Below are positions 18,202 through 27,618 of a stretch of 64,000 bases of DNA, one piece after another. Each line of letters starts with the position of its first letter. Within the stretch, counting starts at the first letter, position 1. Origin of the DNA: Pseudomonas sp. RIT288 (GTDB lineage Bacteria > Pseudomonadota > Gammaproteobacteria > Pseudomonadales > Pseudomonadaceae); contig NZ_JFYN01000009.1 in the NCBI RefSeq assembly GCF_000631985.1, forward strand, positions 1-64,000, given 5' to 3'. The translations under genes and the position numbers were made by a program. A model generated the notes under the pieces. It was given only the letters and a program-made list of their open reading frames with translations. It had not been told where the DNA came from and ran no database searches.

Positions 18202-19896
18202 TTAGAAGCCCAAGCTCAGGTGTTCAGCAATCGGACCGAGCGCCAGAGTCGGCAGGAAGGTCAGGCCACCCACCAGCAAAATGGTCACGGTCAACAGGGT
18301 CACGAACAGCGGGCCGTGGGTCGGGAAGCTGTTCTGGCCGATCGGTGCGGTTTTCTTCATCGCCAGGCTGCCGGCCAGAGCAAGCACCGGCAGGATGTAG
18401 CCGAAGCGACCGATCAACATGCCCAGACCGAGCATCAGGTTGTGGAACGGCGTGTTGGCACTCAGGCCACCGAACGCCGAACCGTTGTTCGCGCTGGCCG
18501 AGGTGTAGGCATAGAGCAACTGGCTGAAACCGTGCGGGCCGGGATTGCTGATGGTCGCCGCCGGGCCAGGCAGAGTGGCGGCAATCGCACCGAGCACCAG
18601 CACGCCGATCGGCATTACCAGCAGGGTAACGACCAGCAATTGCACTTCCCGCGCCTGCAGTTTCTTGCCGAGGTATTCCGGTGTACGGCCGATCATCAGG
18701 CCGGCGAGGAAAACCGCGATCAGCACGTTGAGCAACATGCCGTAGAGCCCGGCACCGACGCCGCCGAAGATCACTTCGCCGACCATCATGTTGACCAGCG
18801 CCACCATGCCGCTGAGCGGGTTGAGGCTGTCATGCATGCCGTTGACCGAACCGTTCGACGCCGCAGTCGTGGTCACCGACCACAGCACAGTGGCCGTGGT
18901 GCCGAAGCGCGCTTCCTTGCCTTCCAGCGGCGCGGTCTGTTCGACCGCAACGTTGTTCAGCGCAGGGTTGGGCTGATATTCGGCCCACAGCGAAGTCGCG
19001 CCGCCGATCAGGAACAGAGCGAGCATGCAGGCGATGATCGCGCGGCTCTGACGCAGGTCCTTGACGTAGTGGCCGAAGGTGAACACCAGCGCCACCGGGA
19101 TCAGGATGATCGACGCGAGTTCGAACAGGTTGCTCCACGCGGTCGGGTTCTCGAACGGATGCGCCGAGTTGACGCCGAAGAAGCCACCGCCGTTGGTGCC
19201 CAGTTGCTTGATCGCAATCTGGCTGGCCGCCGGGCCGAGCGGGATCACTTGATCGACGCCCTGCATGGTGACGGCATTGACGTATTGCGCGAAGGTCTGC
19301 GGGACGCCCTGCCACACCAGGTACAGCGCCAGCAGCAGGCACAGCGGCAGCAGGCCGTAGAGGGTGGCGCGGGTCATGTCGACCCAGAAATTACCGAGGG
19401 TCTTGGCCGACTTGCGACCGATGCCACGGCACAATGCAACCAGCACCGCGAGACCGGTGGCGGCGCTGACGAAGTTCTGCACGGTGAGACCGACCATCTG
19501 GCTCAGGTAGCTGAGGGTCGCTTCACCACTGTAGGACTGCCAGTTGGTGTTGGTCATGAAACTGACCGCGGTATTGAATGCCTGGGTCCATTCCTGGCCC
19601 GGCAGGTTTTGCGGGTTCAGCGGCAGGTGATCCTGAAACAACAGGATCGCGAACAGCAGCAGGAAACCGGCGAGGTTGAACGCCAGCAAAGCCAGCGTGT
19701 ACTTCTGCCAGCTCTGTTCAGTCTGCGGATCAACCCCGGCAATCCGATAACAGCCGCGCTCGACCGGGCCGAGAACCGGCGTCAGCCAGGTGCGCTGACC
19801 CTCCATAACCTTGTAGTAAAAGCGCCCGAGGAGCGGCGCCGGCAGCAAGACCACCGCAAAAAACGCGAGGATCAGCCAATAGTCATAACTGTGCAT
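18202..19896 (-). CDS. kdpA: KdpA, potassium-channel-like subunit
   Basis: 564 residues from the ATG at 19896, the standard KdpA length; the open frame extends upstream only by chance. Ten membrane helices and four selectivity-filter-like loops, including [19 protein letters not shown] and [11 protein letters not shown], relate it to K+ channels. Its AGGAG ribosome site overlaps the kdpF stop codon, so the two are coupled. Confidence 0.97.
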   Translation of the reverse strand: MHSYDYWLILAFFAVVLLPAPLLGRFYYKVMEGQRTWLTPVLGPVERGCYRIAGVDPQTEQSWQKYTLALLAFNLAGFLLLFAILLFQDHLPLNPQNLPGQEWTQAFNTAVSFMTNTNWQSYSGEATLSYLSQMVGLTVQNFVSAATGLAVLVALCRGIGRKSAKTLGNFWVDMTRATLYGLLPLCLLLALYLVWQGVPQTFAQYVNAVTMQGVDQVIPLGPAASQIAIKQLGTNGGGFFGVNSAHPFENPTAWSNLFELASIILIPVALVFTFGHYVKDLRQSRAIIACMLALFLIGGATSLWAEYQPNPALNNVAVEQTAPLEGKEARFGTTATVLWSVTTTAASNGSVNGMHDSLNPLSGMVALVNMMVGEVIFGGVGAGLYGMLLNVLIAVFLAGLMIGRTPEYLGKKLQAREVQLLVVTLLVMPIGVLVLGAIAATLPGPAATISNPGPHGFSQLLYAYTSASANNGSAFGGLSANTPFHNLMLGLGMLIGRFGYILPVLALAGSLAMKKTAPIGQNSFPTHGPLFVTLLTVTILLVGGLTFLPTLALGPIAEHLSLGF

Positions 19897-19904
19897 AGCC
19901 GCTC

Positions 19905-19994
19905 CTAGTTCCGATCCGCGCGCAACAGCGCAACCAACAGATAAATGAACAGCCCGGCTGCCAACAGCAGGGACACCCCGTCCAGAACGCTCAT
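19905..19994 (-). CDS. kdpF: KdpF, small accessory subunit
   Basis: A 29-residue hydrophobic peptide (MSVLDGVSLLLAAG.. ..ALLRADRN) with one membrane helix and a basic C-terminal end. The ATG at 19994 has GGAGATC in front. This is the size and position of KdpF, which stabilises the Kdp complex. It is the first gene of the operon and too short for ordinary gene finders. Confidence 0.9.
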   Translation of the reverse strand: MSVLDGVSLLLAAGLFIYLLVALLRADRN

Positions 19995-20393
19995 GGAAGA
20001 TCTCCGTGTTACGGCGTATTGCCGCGTGTGGAGGCATTGTCGGAAAAGAGGCTGTAAAGGAACGAGACCGAGGGGGTTGGCTGGGCATAAAGAAAGCGTA
20101 AAGAGTGGGTTTATGCTGGCGTTACAGCAGGGTTTTGTCCTGTCAGGCCGGGCCTCTTCGCGAGCAGGCTCGCTCCCACATGTTGAAGTGCATTCCCCTG
20201 TGGGAGCGTGTCTGCTCACGAAGACGGCATAACTGCCAGCATCGCACCCAACTGGCGCACAAAAAACGCTCATCCAGCTGCGAACATCCCCGATACGACA
20301 GCTTTCAGCGCATTACGACCTGACTCACAGCTATGGCACGCCCACTGCACACGCCCTCCCCCGAGCTTTCCAAACCCTTCCGGGAGCATGCGC
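19995..20393. other. Intergenic region between divergent kdpF and the permease gene
   Basis: 399 bp without a gene. The kdpF-proximal third should hold the KdpE-controlled promoter, but I cannot place its boxes. The middle contains REP pair 7. The permease-proximal part shows no clear structure. Confidence 0.6.
20155..20224. repeat. REP pair 7 (CGCGAGCAGGCT family)
   Basis: Left copy intact (TCTTCGCGAGCAGGCTCGCTC), right copy changed at several positions (GGGAGCGTGTCTGCTCACGAAGA); located between kdpF and the permease gene. Confidence 0.88.
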
Positions 20394-21758
20394 ATGAACA
20401 CACAACTCAAACCCACGCTGGGCACCTTGCACCTGTGGGGCATCGCCGTCGGGCTGGTGATTTCCGGCGAGTACTTCGGCTGGAGTTACGGCTGGGGCGT
20501 GGCTGGCACGCTGGGCTTTCTGGTGACCTCGTTCATGGTCGCGACCATGTACACCTGCTTCATCTTCAGTTTCACCGAACTGACCACGGCGATTCCCCAT
20601 GCTGGCGGACCGTTTGCCTACAGTCGCCGGGCATTCGGTGAGAAAGGTGGGCTGATCGCCGGGCTGGCCACACTGATCGAGTTCGTCTTCGCACCGCCGG
20701 CGATCGCCTTGGCGATTGGCGCTTATCTGAATGTGCAGTTTCCGGCGCTCGATCCGAAACACGCAGCGGTCGGCGCTTACATCGTGTTCATGACCCTGAA
20801 CATCCTCGGGGTGAAACTGGCCGCGACGTTCGAACTGATCGTCTGCGTGCTGGCGGTGATCGAATTGCTGGTGTTCATGGGCGTGGTCGCACCAGCGTTC
20901 AGTTTCGCCAGTTTTGCGATGAATGGCTGGGCCGGTTCCGATGTGTTCGGTGCGCCGGCGATTGCCGGGATGTTTGCCGCGATTCCGTTTGCGATCTGGT
21001 TTTTCCTCGCCATCGAAGGCGCGGCGATGGCCGCCGAAGAAGCCAAGGATCCCAAACGCACGATCCCCAAGGCCTACATCAGCGGGATCCTGACCCTGGT
21101 GTTGCTGGCGATGGGCGTGATGTTCTTCGCCGGCGGTGTCGGCGACTGGCGCACCCTGGCAAACATCAACGATCCGCTGCCGCAGGCGATGAAAACCGTG
21201 GTCGGCGACAACTCCGGCTGGTTGCACATGCTGGTGTGGATTGGCCTGTTCGGGCTGGTGGCGAGTTTCCACGGGATCATCCTCGGCTACTCGCGGCAGT
21301 TCTTTGCCCTCGCCCGCGCCGGTTACTTGCCGGCGTCGCTGGCGAAACTCTCGCGCTTCCAGACCCCACACCGGGCGATCATCGCCGGCGGCATCATCGG
21401 CATCGCCGCGATCTACAGCGACGGCCTGATCAACCTCGGCGGCATGACCCTTACCGCGGCGATGATCACCATGGCCGTGTTCGGCGCGATCGTGATGTAC
21501 ATCATGAGCATGCTCAGCCTGTTCAAACTGCGCAAATCCGAACCCAATCTAGAGCGCACTTTCCGTGCGCCCTGCTATCCGCTGATTCCGCTGATCGCAC
21601 TGGTGCTGGCGGTGGTGTGCCTGATTGCCATGGCCTGGTTCAACGCACTGATCGGGCTGATTTTCCTTGGCTTCATGGCGGTCGGCTTCGGCTACTTCCT
21701 GCTCACCGGGCAACTGCGCGCTGACGCTCCGGCCGATGCGATGCTCACAGGGCGATAA
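20394..21758 (+). CDS. eat: Ethanolamine permease (APC superfamily)
   Basis: 454 residues. The ATG at 20394 lies seven bases after GGGAG; another ATG six bases earlier is too close to it. Twelve hydrophobic helices. The N-terminal segment (WGIAVGLVISGEYFGWSYGW) and TELTTAIPHAGGPFAYSRRA are characteristic of ethanolamine permeases in the amino acid-polyamine-organocation superfamily. Ethanolamine ammonia-lyase genes (eutBC), often adjacent in Pseudomonas, are not in this window. Confidence 0.82.
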   Translation: MNTQLKPTLGTLHLWGIAVGLVISGEYFGWSYGWGVAGTLGFLVTSFMVATMYTCFIFSFTELTTAIPHAGGPFAYSRRAFGEKGGLIAGLATLIEFVFAPPAIALAIGAYLNVQFPALDPKHAAVGAYIVFMTLNILGVKLAATFELIVCVLAVIELLVFMGVVAPAFSFASFAMNGWAGSDVFGAPAIAGMFAAIPFAIWFFLAIEGAAMAAEEAKDPKRTIPKAYISGILTLVLLAMGVMFFAGGVGDWRTLANINDPLPQAMKTVVGDNSGWLHMLVWIGLFGLVASFHGIILGYSRQFFALARAGYLPASLAKLSRFQTPHRAIIAGGIIGIAAIYSDGLINLGGMTLTAAMITMAVFGAIVMYIMSMLSLFKLRKSEPNLERTFRAPCYPLIPLIALVLAVVCLIAMAWFNALIGLIFLGFMAVGFGYFLLTGQLRADAPADAMLTGR

Positions 21759-21768
21759 CCCATGCCTT

Positions 21769-21860
21769 CTGTAGGAGCTGTCGAGTGAAACGAGGCTGCG
21801 ATCTTTTGATCTTTAAACGCCAAAGGATCGCAGCCTCGTTTCACTCGACCGCTCCTACAG
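21769..21860. repeat. Long inverted repeat / REP variant 8
   Basis: Arms of about 35 bp (CTGTAGGAGCTGTCGAGTGA.. and ..TCACTCGACCGCTCCTACAG) around AAAGATCGCAGCC-type cores. It keeps the ends and the GATCGCAGCC core of family 1 but carries a CGAGTGAAACGAGG insert in each arm. It lies between the permease gene and the DUF2897 gene. Confidence 0.88.
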
Positions 21861-21987
21861 GGAATTAAGGTGCGTCGGGGATATCGGGCCTAGAATGGAA
21901 CCACTGCGAACTCACTTCGCTCATAAGTGGTATGCAGCGTCGCTGGCGAAACCCTCGCCCGTCGAACTGCCATTAAGGAGAGCCGTT

Positions 21988-22155
21988 ATGCCCTGGTATG
22001 CCTGGTTGATTCTGGTCGTTGCAATCGGCTCGATCGTTGGCGGACTGATGATGCTGCGCGACACCGCCAACAAGGTTGAACTGACCGACGAAGAACGAAA
22101 ACGCGTTGCGCAGCGAAACGCCGAAGCGGACATCAAGGACGCGCAGGATCGCTGA
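21988..22155 (+). CDS. DUF2897 small membrane protein
   Basis: 55 residues from the ATG at 21988, seven bases after AAGGAG. One N-terminal membrane helix (WYAWLILVVAIGSIVGGLMML) is followed by a charged helical tail (ELTDEERKRVAQRNAEAD). This is the DUF2897 pattern, a small inner-membrane protein of unknown function common in gammaproteobacteria. It is monocistronic with its own terminator. Confidence 0.82.
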   Translation: MPWYAWLILVVAIGSIVGGLMMLRDTANKVELTDEERKRVAQRNAEADIKDAQDR

Positions 22156-22160
22156 ACGAA

Positions 22161-22194
22161 AAACCCCGCCGGATCAGGCGGGGTTTGTTTTTTG
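22161..22194 (+). terminator. Rho-independent terminator after the DUF2897 gene
   Basis: A 10-bp stem AAACCCCGCC / GGCGGGGTTT with a 6-base loop followed by TGTTTTTTG, six bases past the stop codon. Confidence 0.92.
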
Positions 22195-22314
22195 TGCGGA
22201 GTATTACCTCCAAGGATCGTGTTGGACTCAGCGGCGCGTTTTTAAGAAGTAGAAGTACAGTCACCATGTCATTTACCTTGGTTAAGATGGTGGTCTTGTT
22301 GCGGAGAGTTCCAC

Positions 22315-22872
22315 ATGCGTTACTCGCAAGATCATAAAGCTCAAACCCATCAACGGATCATCAAGGAAGCCTCGGCGCGATTTCGCAAAGACGGCATCGG
22401 TGCTACCGGCCTGCAACCTCTGATGAAAGCACTGGGGCTGACTCACGGCGGCTTTTACTCGCACTTCAAATCCAAGGACGAACTGGTCGAGAAAGCCTTG
22501 CAGGAGGCAAGCGATCAAGTCGATGGCCTGTGCGCCGAGATCTTTGCCCAGGAACATCCGCTGCAGGCGTTTATCGACACCTACCTGTCCGAATGGCATC
22601 AGACCTCCCCGCACGAAGGCTGCCCGCTGCTGACCATTTCCTCAGAGCTGGGTCTGCGCGGCCAGCCGAGCCCGACCAGTGATGCGGTACTCAATGCCCG
22701 ACTGAATCAAATCGAAGGCACCCTCGAGGGTGACAACAGTGCCGACCGGGCCATCGTCATCATGTCGACGCTGGTCGGCGCGCTCCTGTTGTCACGCAGT
22801 GTCGCTGACGTCGAGCTTGCCCAACGCATCCTCGACGTCACGCGCGATCACCTCAAGCAATCGCAGGACTAG
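22315..22872 (+). CDS. TetR family transcriptional regulator
   Basis: 185 residues with an N-terminal TetR helix-turn-helix (ASARFRKDGIGATGLQPLMK, HGGFYSHFKSKDELVEKAL) and an all-helical ligand-binding C-terminal domain containing one Cys (HEGCPLLTISSELG). It converges on the KAS II gene and the two share a CTAG, so the stop codons overlap. It is the likely repressor of the SDR-KAS II operon; a dyad suitable for it lies upstream of that operon at 25027-25065. Confidence 0.88.
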   Translation: MRYSQDHKAQTHQRIIKEASARFRKDGIGATGLQPLMKALGLTHGGFYSHFKSKDELVEKALQEASDQVDGLCAEIFAQEHPLQAFIDTYLSEWHQTSPHEGCPLLTISSELGLRGQPSPTSDAVLNARLNQIEGTLEGDNSADRAIVIMSTLVGALLLSRSVADVELAQRILDVTRDHLKQSQD

Positions 22873-24143
22873 GCCTGCCAGCGCTTGAACAGCACACTGG
22901 CATTCACCCCGCCAAAACCGAAACCGTTGGACAGGGCATATTCGATCGGCATAGACCGCGCCTGACCGTGAACGATATCTACACCCGCACTCGCAGGATC
23001 GGGATTGTCGAAATTGAGCGTCGGCGGGACTACCTGATCGCGGATGGCCAACAAGGTGAAGATCGCTTCCAACCCTCCGGCAGCGCCGAGCAAATGCCCT
23101 GTGGCGGATTTGGTCGAGGTCACGGCGATTTTATTCTCCGTACCGAACAGCGCCTTGATCGCTGCCAATTCACCAAGATCGCCCACCGGCGTCGAGGTCG
23201 CATGCGCATTGAGATGCTGCACCTGATCTGGCGCGACACCCGCCTGAGCCAGCGCCAACTGCATCGCGCGTCGTGCACCACTGCCGTCCTCCGGCCCGGC
23301 GGTGAGGTGATAGGCGTCGGCAGTGGTGCCGTAACCGACCAGCTCAGCCAAAGGTTGCGCGCCGCGGGCCAGCGCATGCTCCAGCGATTCGATCACCAGC
23401 AGACCGGCGCCCTCGCCCATCACGAAACCATCGCGACCGCTGTCGAAAGGGCGCGAAGCGCGCTCGGGGGTGTCGTTGTAACCGCTGGACAGCGCCCGCG
23501 CCGCTGCGAAGCCGGCCAGGCTGACCCGATCGATGCAGGCTTCCGCCCCACCGCAAACAGCGATATCCGCCTCACCGGCACGAATCATCCGTGCGGCATC
23601 GCCAATTGCCTGCACTCCGGCAGCACAGGCGGTTACCGGTGCGCCGAGCGGGCCTTTCAAAGCGTGCTGGATCGACACATGACCGGCCGCCAGATTGACC
23701 AGAAACGATGGAATGGTGAACGGCGACAGCCGACGCGGTCCACGACTGTCCGTAGTGCGTACCGCGTCGGCGATTGCACCGAACCCGCCAACACCGGAGC
23801 CGATGATGGTCGCAGTGCGCTCCTGATCCTTGGCCTCGGACGGCTGCCATCCGGCTTGCTCCAACGCCTGGCGCGCCGCTTCCATGGCGAACAGGATGAA
23901 GCGATCCATCTTCTTTTGCTCTTTGGGTGGCGTGGCAAGGTCCGGATCGAAACCGGCCTCGACGTCCTCCGCCGTCGTTGGCACCATCCCGGCGACCCGG
24001 GTCGGCAGATCTGCGCTCACCGCGTCCGGCAAATTGCGCAAGCCCGAGCGCCCGGCCAGCAAGCGCTGCCAGACCCTCTCGACGTCACTGCCCAAAGGAG
24101 AAACCAGACCCATACCGGTGACAACAATTCGACGCTGACTCAT
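22869..24143 (-). CDS. Beta-ketoacyl-ACP synthase II (FabF-like)
   Basis: 424 residues from the ATG at 24143, with GAGG upstream. Thiolase fold with the catalytic triad visible: Cys173 in VTACAAGVQA, and histidines in NAHATSTPVGD and KSATGHLLGAAGG. It condenses acyl-ACP with malonyl-ACP. This is not the housekeeping fabF locus: no acpP, fabD or fabG is adjacent. It is paired with an SDR gene (17 bp apart) and a TetR regulator, so it probably serves a specialised acyl chain. The pathway is unknown. Confidence 0.88.
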   Translation of the reverse strand: MSQRRIVVTGMGLVSPLGSDVERVWQRLLAGRSGLRNLPDAVSADLPTRVAGMVPTTAEDVEAGFDPDLATPPKEQKKMDRFILFAMEAARQALEQAGWQPSEAKDQERTATIIGSGVGGFGAIADAVRTTDSRGPRRLSPFTIPSFLVNLAAGHVSIQHALKGPLGAPVTACAAGVQAIGDAARMIRAGEADIAVCGGAEACIDRVSLAGFAAARALSSGYNDTPERASRPFDSGRDGFVMGEGAGLLVIESLEHALARGAQPLAELVGYGTTADAYHLTAGPEDGSGARRAMQLALAQAGVAPDQVQHLNAHATSTPVGDLGELAAIKALFGTENKIAVTSTKSATGHLLGAAGGLEAIFTLLAIRDQVVPPTLNFDNPDPASAGVDIVHGQARSMPIEYALSNGFGFGGVNASVLFKRWQA

Positions 24144-24160
24144 ACCGCAGTTACCTCTGA

Positions 24161-24958
24161 TCAATTTTTGTAGCGTTCAGCCGCCGAACTGCGCGACAGA
24201 TTCGGTGCCATGGCATGTCGTGCACGCACAAAGGCCTGCCATTCACCCTCGTCAGGCAGCGACGGGATGGTAATCAACTCGCCCTGATCCAGACCGGCCA
24301 GCGCCGCATCGACCATCTCGCCAGCCTCCATCACCATCTCCGCCGGAATGCCGCTGGCGTCGATGCCGGAACGCTCCCAGATTTCAGTGCGAGTAACGCC
24401 GGGCAACACCGCCTGCACCTTCACGCCAGTACCTTCGAGCTCGGCGTTGAGCGATTGAGTCAGGCTCAACACATAGGCTTTACTCGCGCTGTAGGTTGCA
24501 TTGAAGCGTTCAGGAAACAGCGCCACCACCGAGGCGATGTTGATGATCGTGCCGCGTCCGGCCTTGGCGAAACTGGCGGCGGCTGCCGAGGCCAGCAACG
24601 TCACGGCGGTGACGTTCAACTGAATCAGACGCTCCAGTTGCTCGGCATCGGAGTTGGCCAGCAAGCCATCGGCTGCAACTCCTGCGTTATTTACCAACAG
24701 AGTGATGCTCGAGTCACTGCGCAGGCGTTGCTGGAGTTTGAGGACATCGTCCTTTTGCGTCAGGTCGGCCTTGAGCACTTCGACCTTTACACCGTGGGCG
24801 TCGCGCAACTGGCTGGCAGCGTTCTCCAGACGCTGTTGATCACGGGCCACCAACAGTAAATCAAAACCACGCGTTGCCAGCCGTTGCGCGTAGATGGCAC
24901 CGATACCGGACGATGCGCCAGTGACGACAGCCGTACCTTGAGACTGGACTGAACCCAT
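24161..24958 (-). CDS. Short-chain dehydrogenase/reductase
   Basis: 265 residues from the ATG at 24958, preceded by AGGAG at eight bases. Classical SDR: cofactor loop TGASSGIGAIYAQRLATRG, structural NNAGVA, catalytic Ser in INIASVVA and YSASKAY (Tyr-x-x-x-Lys). The Arg-rich ARDQQR after strand 2 suggests NADP(H). It is the first gene of a two-gene operon with the KAS II enzyme and might reduce the ketoacyl product, though it is not FabG-like over its full length. Confidence 0.87.
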   Translation of the reverse strand: MGSVQSQGTAVVTGASSGIGAIYAQRLATRGFDLLLVARDQQRLENAASQLRDAHGVKVEVLKADLTQKDDVLKLQQRLRSDSSITLLVNNAGVAADGLLANSDAEQLERLIQLNVTAVTLLASAAAASFAKAGRGTIINIASVVALFPERFNATYSASKAYVLSLTQSLNAELEGTGVKVQAVLPGVTRTEIWERSGIDASGIPAEMVMEAGEMVDAALAGLDQGELITIPSLPDEGEWQAFVRARHAMAPNLSRSSAAERYKN

Positions 24959-25026
24959 GAGAGCGCTCCTGAAACATATTGGGAGATAGGCCTCCAACGC
25001 TCACTGGCGTGGAGGCGACGGAAATT

Positions 25027-25065
25027 ATTATAGGCATAATCCAAAGAAAATATGATACCTATAAT
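25027..25065. promoter_or_regulatory. Dyad operator overlapping the SDR-KAS II promoter
   Basis: ATTATAGGCAT (25027-25037) and ATACCTATAAT (25055-25065) form an inverted repeat with 10 of 11 matches and a 17-bp spacer. On the minus strand the SDR-proximal arm contains a perfect TATAAT -10 box (25027-25032), about 68 bp before the SDR start. The arrangement fits repression by the convergent TetR protein; this is inference. Confidence 0.5.
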
Positions 25066-25127
25066 TTTCAGCTCACCGACAAACGCGACGCCGCTCCCTC
25101 TGTCGCATCGCTGCCACCCAGAAAGCA

Positions 25128-25155
25128 GAAAGGCCGGTCAATGACCGGCCCCTTG
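25128..25155 (-). terminator. Rho-independent terminator after comEA
   Basis: Stem GGCCGGTCA / TGACCGGCC with a one-base centre (25132-25150), followed on the minus strand by TTTCTGCTTTC, about 20 bp past the comEA stop codon. Confidence 0.8.
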
Positions 25156-25171
25156 GCGTTAAGTAATCAGC

Positions 25172-25507
25172 TTAGTTCACTTCCAGCTTGTCGCGGTTGC
25201 GATCGAGGATCGCCTTGCCGATGCCCTTCACTTCCAGCAGCTCATCCACCGAGGCGAATGGCCCATTAGCATCACGATACGCAACAATGGCTTTGGCTTT
25301 CGCCTCACCGACTCCAGCCAACTGCTTCTGCAGAGTCGCGGCATCGGCACCGTTCAGATCGACCTTCTCACTTGGGAATGCCGTCACCGCCTCCGCCACC
25401 ACCGTTGCCTTTTCCGCTTGAGGGACAACGACAGGTGCTGCGATAGCAGCGATTGAAGCACTGGTGAGGAAGGCGAAAACCAGAGAGTAGAAAAAACCGT
25501 TACGCAT
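25172..25507 (-). CDS. comEA: ComEA-like helix-hairpin-helix protein
   Basis: 111 residues from the ATG at 25507, with GGAGCG upstream. A signal peptide ends near ASIAAIAAP. The C-terminal 65 residues carry two helix-hairpin-helix motifs (VDLNGADAATLQKQLAGVG and ASVDELLEVKGIGKAIL), the DNA-binding unit of the competence protein ComEA. It is a single-domain periplasmic protein next to wbpM, as in other Pseudomonas genomes; a role in DNA uptake is plausible but unproven here. Confidence 0.87.
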   Translation of the reverse strand: MRNGFFYSLVFAFLTSASIAAIAAPVVVPQAEKATVVAEAVTAFPSEKVDLNGADAATLQKQLAGVGEAKAKAIVAYRDANGPFASVDELLEVKGIGKAILDRNRDKLEVN

Positions 25508-25617
25508 AAATGACGCTCCATCATCGTTTGAGAAAGCAGCTTTTCCGAAGCTGCTCTCCAAACTTAGGCGATGGTTGGCGGGTGTCAAAAATGCGTCTAT
25601 TACAGGATGTGAAACAA

Positions 25618-27618
25618 TCAGGGTTCGAGGCGGCGCTGCTGATAGATCCAGTCGACGATTTCGCCGTCGGGGGTGTAGCCGCTGACAGTTTCTCGCAGGA
25701 GTTGGCGGACGCGGGCATAATCGTCCTGCTCGACGGCAGCCAGCAAATCCGTCAGACGAAGCTTGAGCAAGTCCCACGGTAAATGATCTTCGCTGGCACT
25801 CATGATCATCGGGTGCGGTGTGGCTGCCACGTTGTCACCGATCAGCAGCTCTTCGTATAACTTCTCTCCCGGACGAAGCCCCGTAAAATCAATGGAGATG
25901 TCTCCTTGTGGATTACGCTCGGAGCGAATGCTCAATCCAGACAGGTGAATCATTTTTTCCGCCAATTCGACGATTTTCACCGGCTCGCCCATGTCCAGGA
26001 CAAATACATCCCCGCCCTGCCCCATCGAGCCTGCCTGGATGACCAGTTGCGCAGCCTCGGGAATGGTCATGAAATAGCGGGTGATCCGGGGATGCGTGAC
26101 TGTCAACGGTCCACCGGATTTGATTTGACTATGAAACAACGGAATCACTGAGCCCGAGGACCCTAGAACATTACCGAACCGAACCATGGTAAAGCGGGTT
26201 TTATTGACACGGGAAACGTTGGCCTTGTCACCAAACATCACGGGGGCAACCTCCCGGCTCAGCGCCTGGAGGATCAACTCGGCCAGACGTTTGGTACTGC
26301 CCATGACATTCGTCGGCCGCACTGCCTTGTCTGTAGAAATCAGGACAAAATTCGAGACCCCGGACTGAAGCGCAGCCTGAGCGGTATTGAGGGTTCCGAT
26401 GACGTTATTGAGGACACCCTCTGCAATGTTGTGCTCCACCATCGGCACATGCTTGTATGCTGCCGCATGGTAGACGGTGTCGATTTTCCAGGTTTTCATC
26501 ACATCAAGCAGCTTGTCCTGATGGCGAATGGAGCCCAGGATCGGCAACAACCGCACGGAAACCGACTGCCGAGACCCACGCTGCTCCAACTCGGTCAAAA
26601 TGCTGTAAAGGTTGAATTCACTGTGTTCGAACAACAATAGCGCCATCGGCTCCAGTGAGAAGATTTGTCGGCACAACTCCGAACCGATTGACCCACCGGC
26701 ACCGGTCACCATTACAGTTTTTCCTTTAATACAACGCTCTAGCAGGTCTGGCTGTGCTGGCACCGAATCTCGTCCAAGCAGATCGGCAATGTCTACTTCC
26801 TGAATATCTTCAACCTTTACTCGACCGCTAGCCAGATCCGTGAAATTGGGAACGCTGCGTATATGAAGGGGGAATACTTCCAGCAGATTCAGAATCTCCC
26901 TGCGTCGAGCACGCGTCGACGACGGAAGCGCGAGAAGGATTTCCTGCGCCCCGGTGGCGTCAATCATCTGCTGAATATGCTTGGGCTTGTAAACCTGCAG
27001 ACCTGAAATTGAACGATCGGCAATACTGGAATCGTCATCTATGAACGCTACAGGGCGCATGGCTCGCCCCATGCGCAACGCGGCGACCAGTTGGTTACCC
27101 GCAACGCCGGCACCGTAGATAGCTACCTTCGTCAGACCATCATCCCGGGACGTAAAGGGTACGTGTTGGGCTGCTGTGAACCAGTCCCCCATAAAATACT
27201 GACGCATGCACAGGCGCAAACCACCAATGATGACAAGACTAAGCCACCAATAGTTGAAAACGATAGACCGAGGAACAACAGCCTCGTGGTTGCTATACCA
27301 ATAAACCACCAGAGCCAGAAACAGCGAGGAGAGACTTACGGCCTTGATGATCGCGATGAGCGCATCGTTGCCAAAATATCGCATGACAGCGCGGTACATG
27401 CCAAAACGGATAAAAAGCGGGATGGCGATGATCGGTGCGCAAGCGAAGAGCCAGAAATGAACTTTCAAGGGGTTGTACATGTCGTCTATGCCCAGACGAA
27501 CGATGAACGCAAGCCAGAGCGCGCCCCATACAAGAACGACGTCGGTGGCAACCTGTATCAGGCGTTTCTTGCGCCGCGGTAGCCCCAACAAAAAAGATCG
27601 AATTTTATCCATTAGCAT
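25618..27618 (-). CDS. wbpM: WbpM-type UDP-GlcNAc 4,6-dehydratase
   Basis: 666 residues. N-terminal: four membrane helices and a first Rossmann domain (YGAGVAGNQLVAALRMGRAM). C-terminal: the catalytic SDR domain with GAGGSIGSELCRQI, the SMK-type triad variant around ISTDKAVRPTNVMGSTKR, and RFGNVLGSSGSV. It closely follows P. aeruginosa WbpM in length and wording. It makes UDP-4-keto-6-deoxy-GlcNAc for the first sugar of the O unit (QuiNAc or FucNAc). It starts at the ATG at 27618, since a stop codon lies just upstream in frame. It marks the conserved end of the O-antigen locus. Confidence 0.95.
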   Translation of the reverse strand: MLMDKIRSFLLGLPRRKKRLIQVATDVVLVWGALWLAFIVRLGIDDMYNPLKVHFWLFACAPIIAIPLFIRFGMYRAVMRYFGNDALIAIIKAVSLSSLFLALVVYWYSNHEAVVPRSIVFNYWWLSLVIIGGLRLCMRQYFMGDWFTAAQHVPFTSRDDGLTKVAIYGAGVAGNQLVAALRMGRAMRPVAFIDDDSSIADRSISGLQVYKPKHIQQMIDATGAQEILLALPSSTRARRREILNLLEVFPLHIRSVPNFTDLASGRVKVEDIQEVDIADLLGRDSVPAQPDLLERCIKGKTVMVTGAGGSIGSELCRQIFSLEPMALLLFEHSEFNLYSILTELEQRGSRQSVSVRLLPILGSIRHQDKLLDVMKTWKIDTVYHAAAYKHVPMVEHNIAEGVLNNVIGTLNTAQAALQSGVSNFVLISTDKAVRPTNVMGSTKRLAELILQALSREVAPVMFGDKANVSRVNKTRFTMVRFGNVLGSSGSVIPLFHSQIKSGGPLTVTHPRITRYFMTIPEAAQLVIQAGSMGQGGDVFVLDMGEPVKIVELAEKMIHLSGLSIRSERNPQGDISIDFTGLRPGEKLYEELLIGDNVAATPHPMIMSASEDHLPWDLLKLRLTDLLAAVEQDDYARVRQLLRETVSGYTPDGEIVDWIYQQRRLEP

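Noticed and set aside
15987..19908. Plus-strand open frames of 846 and 930 codons
   Set aside because: They are antisense to kdpB and kdpA, which have full catalytic motifs; the composition is typical of shadow frames.
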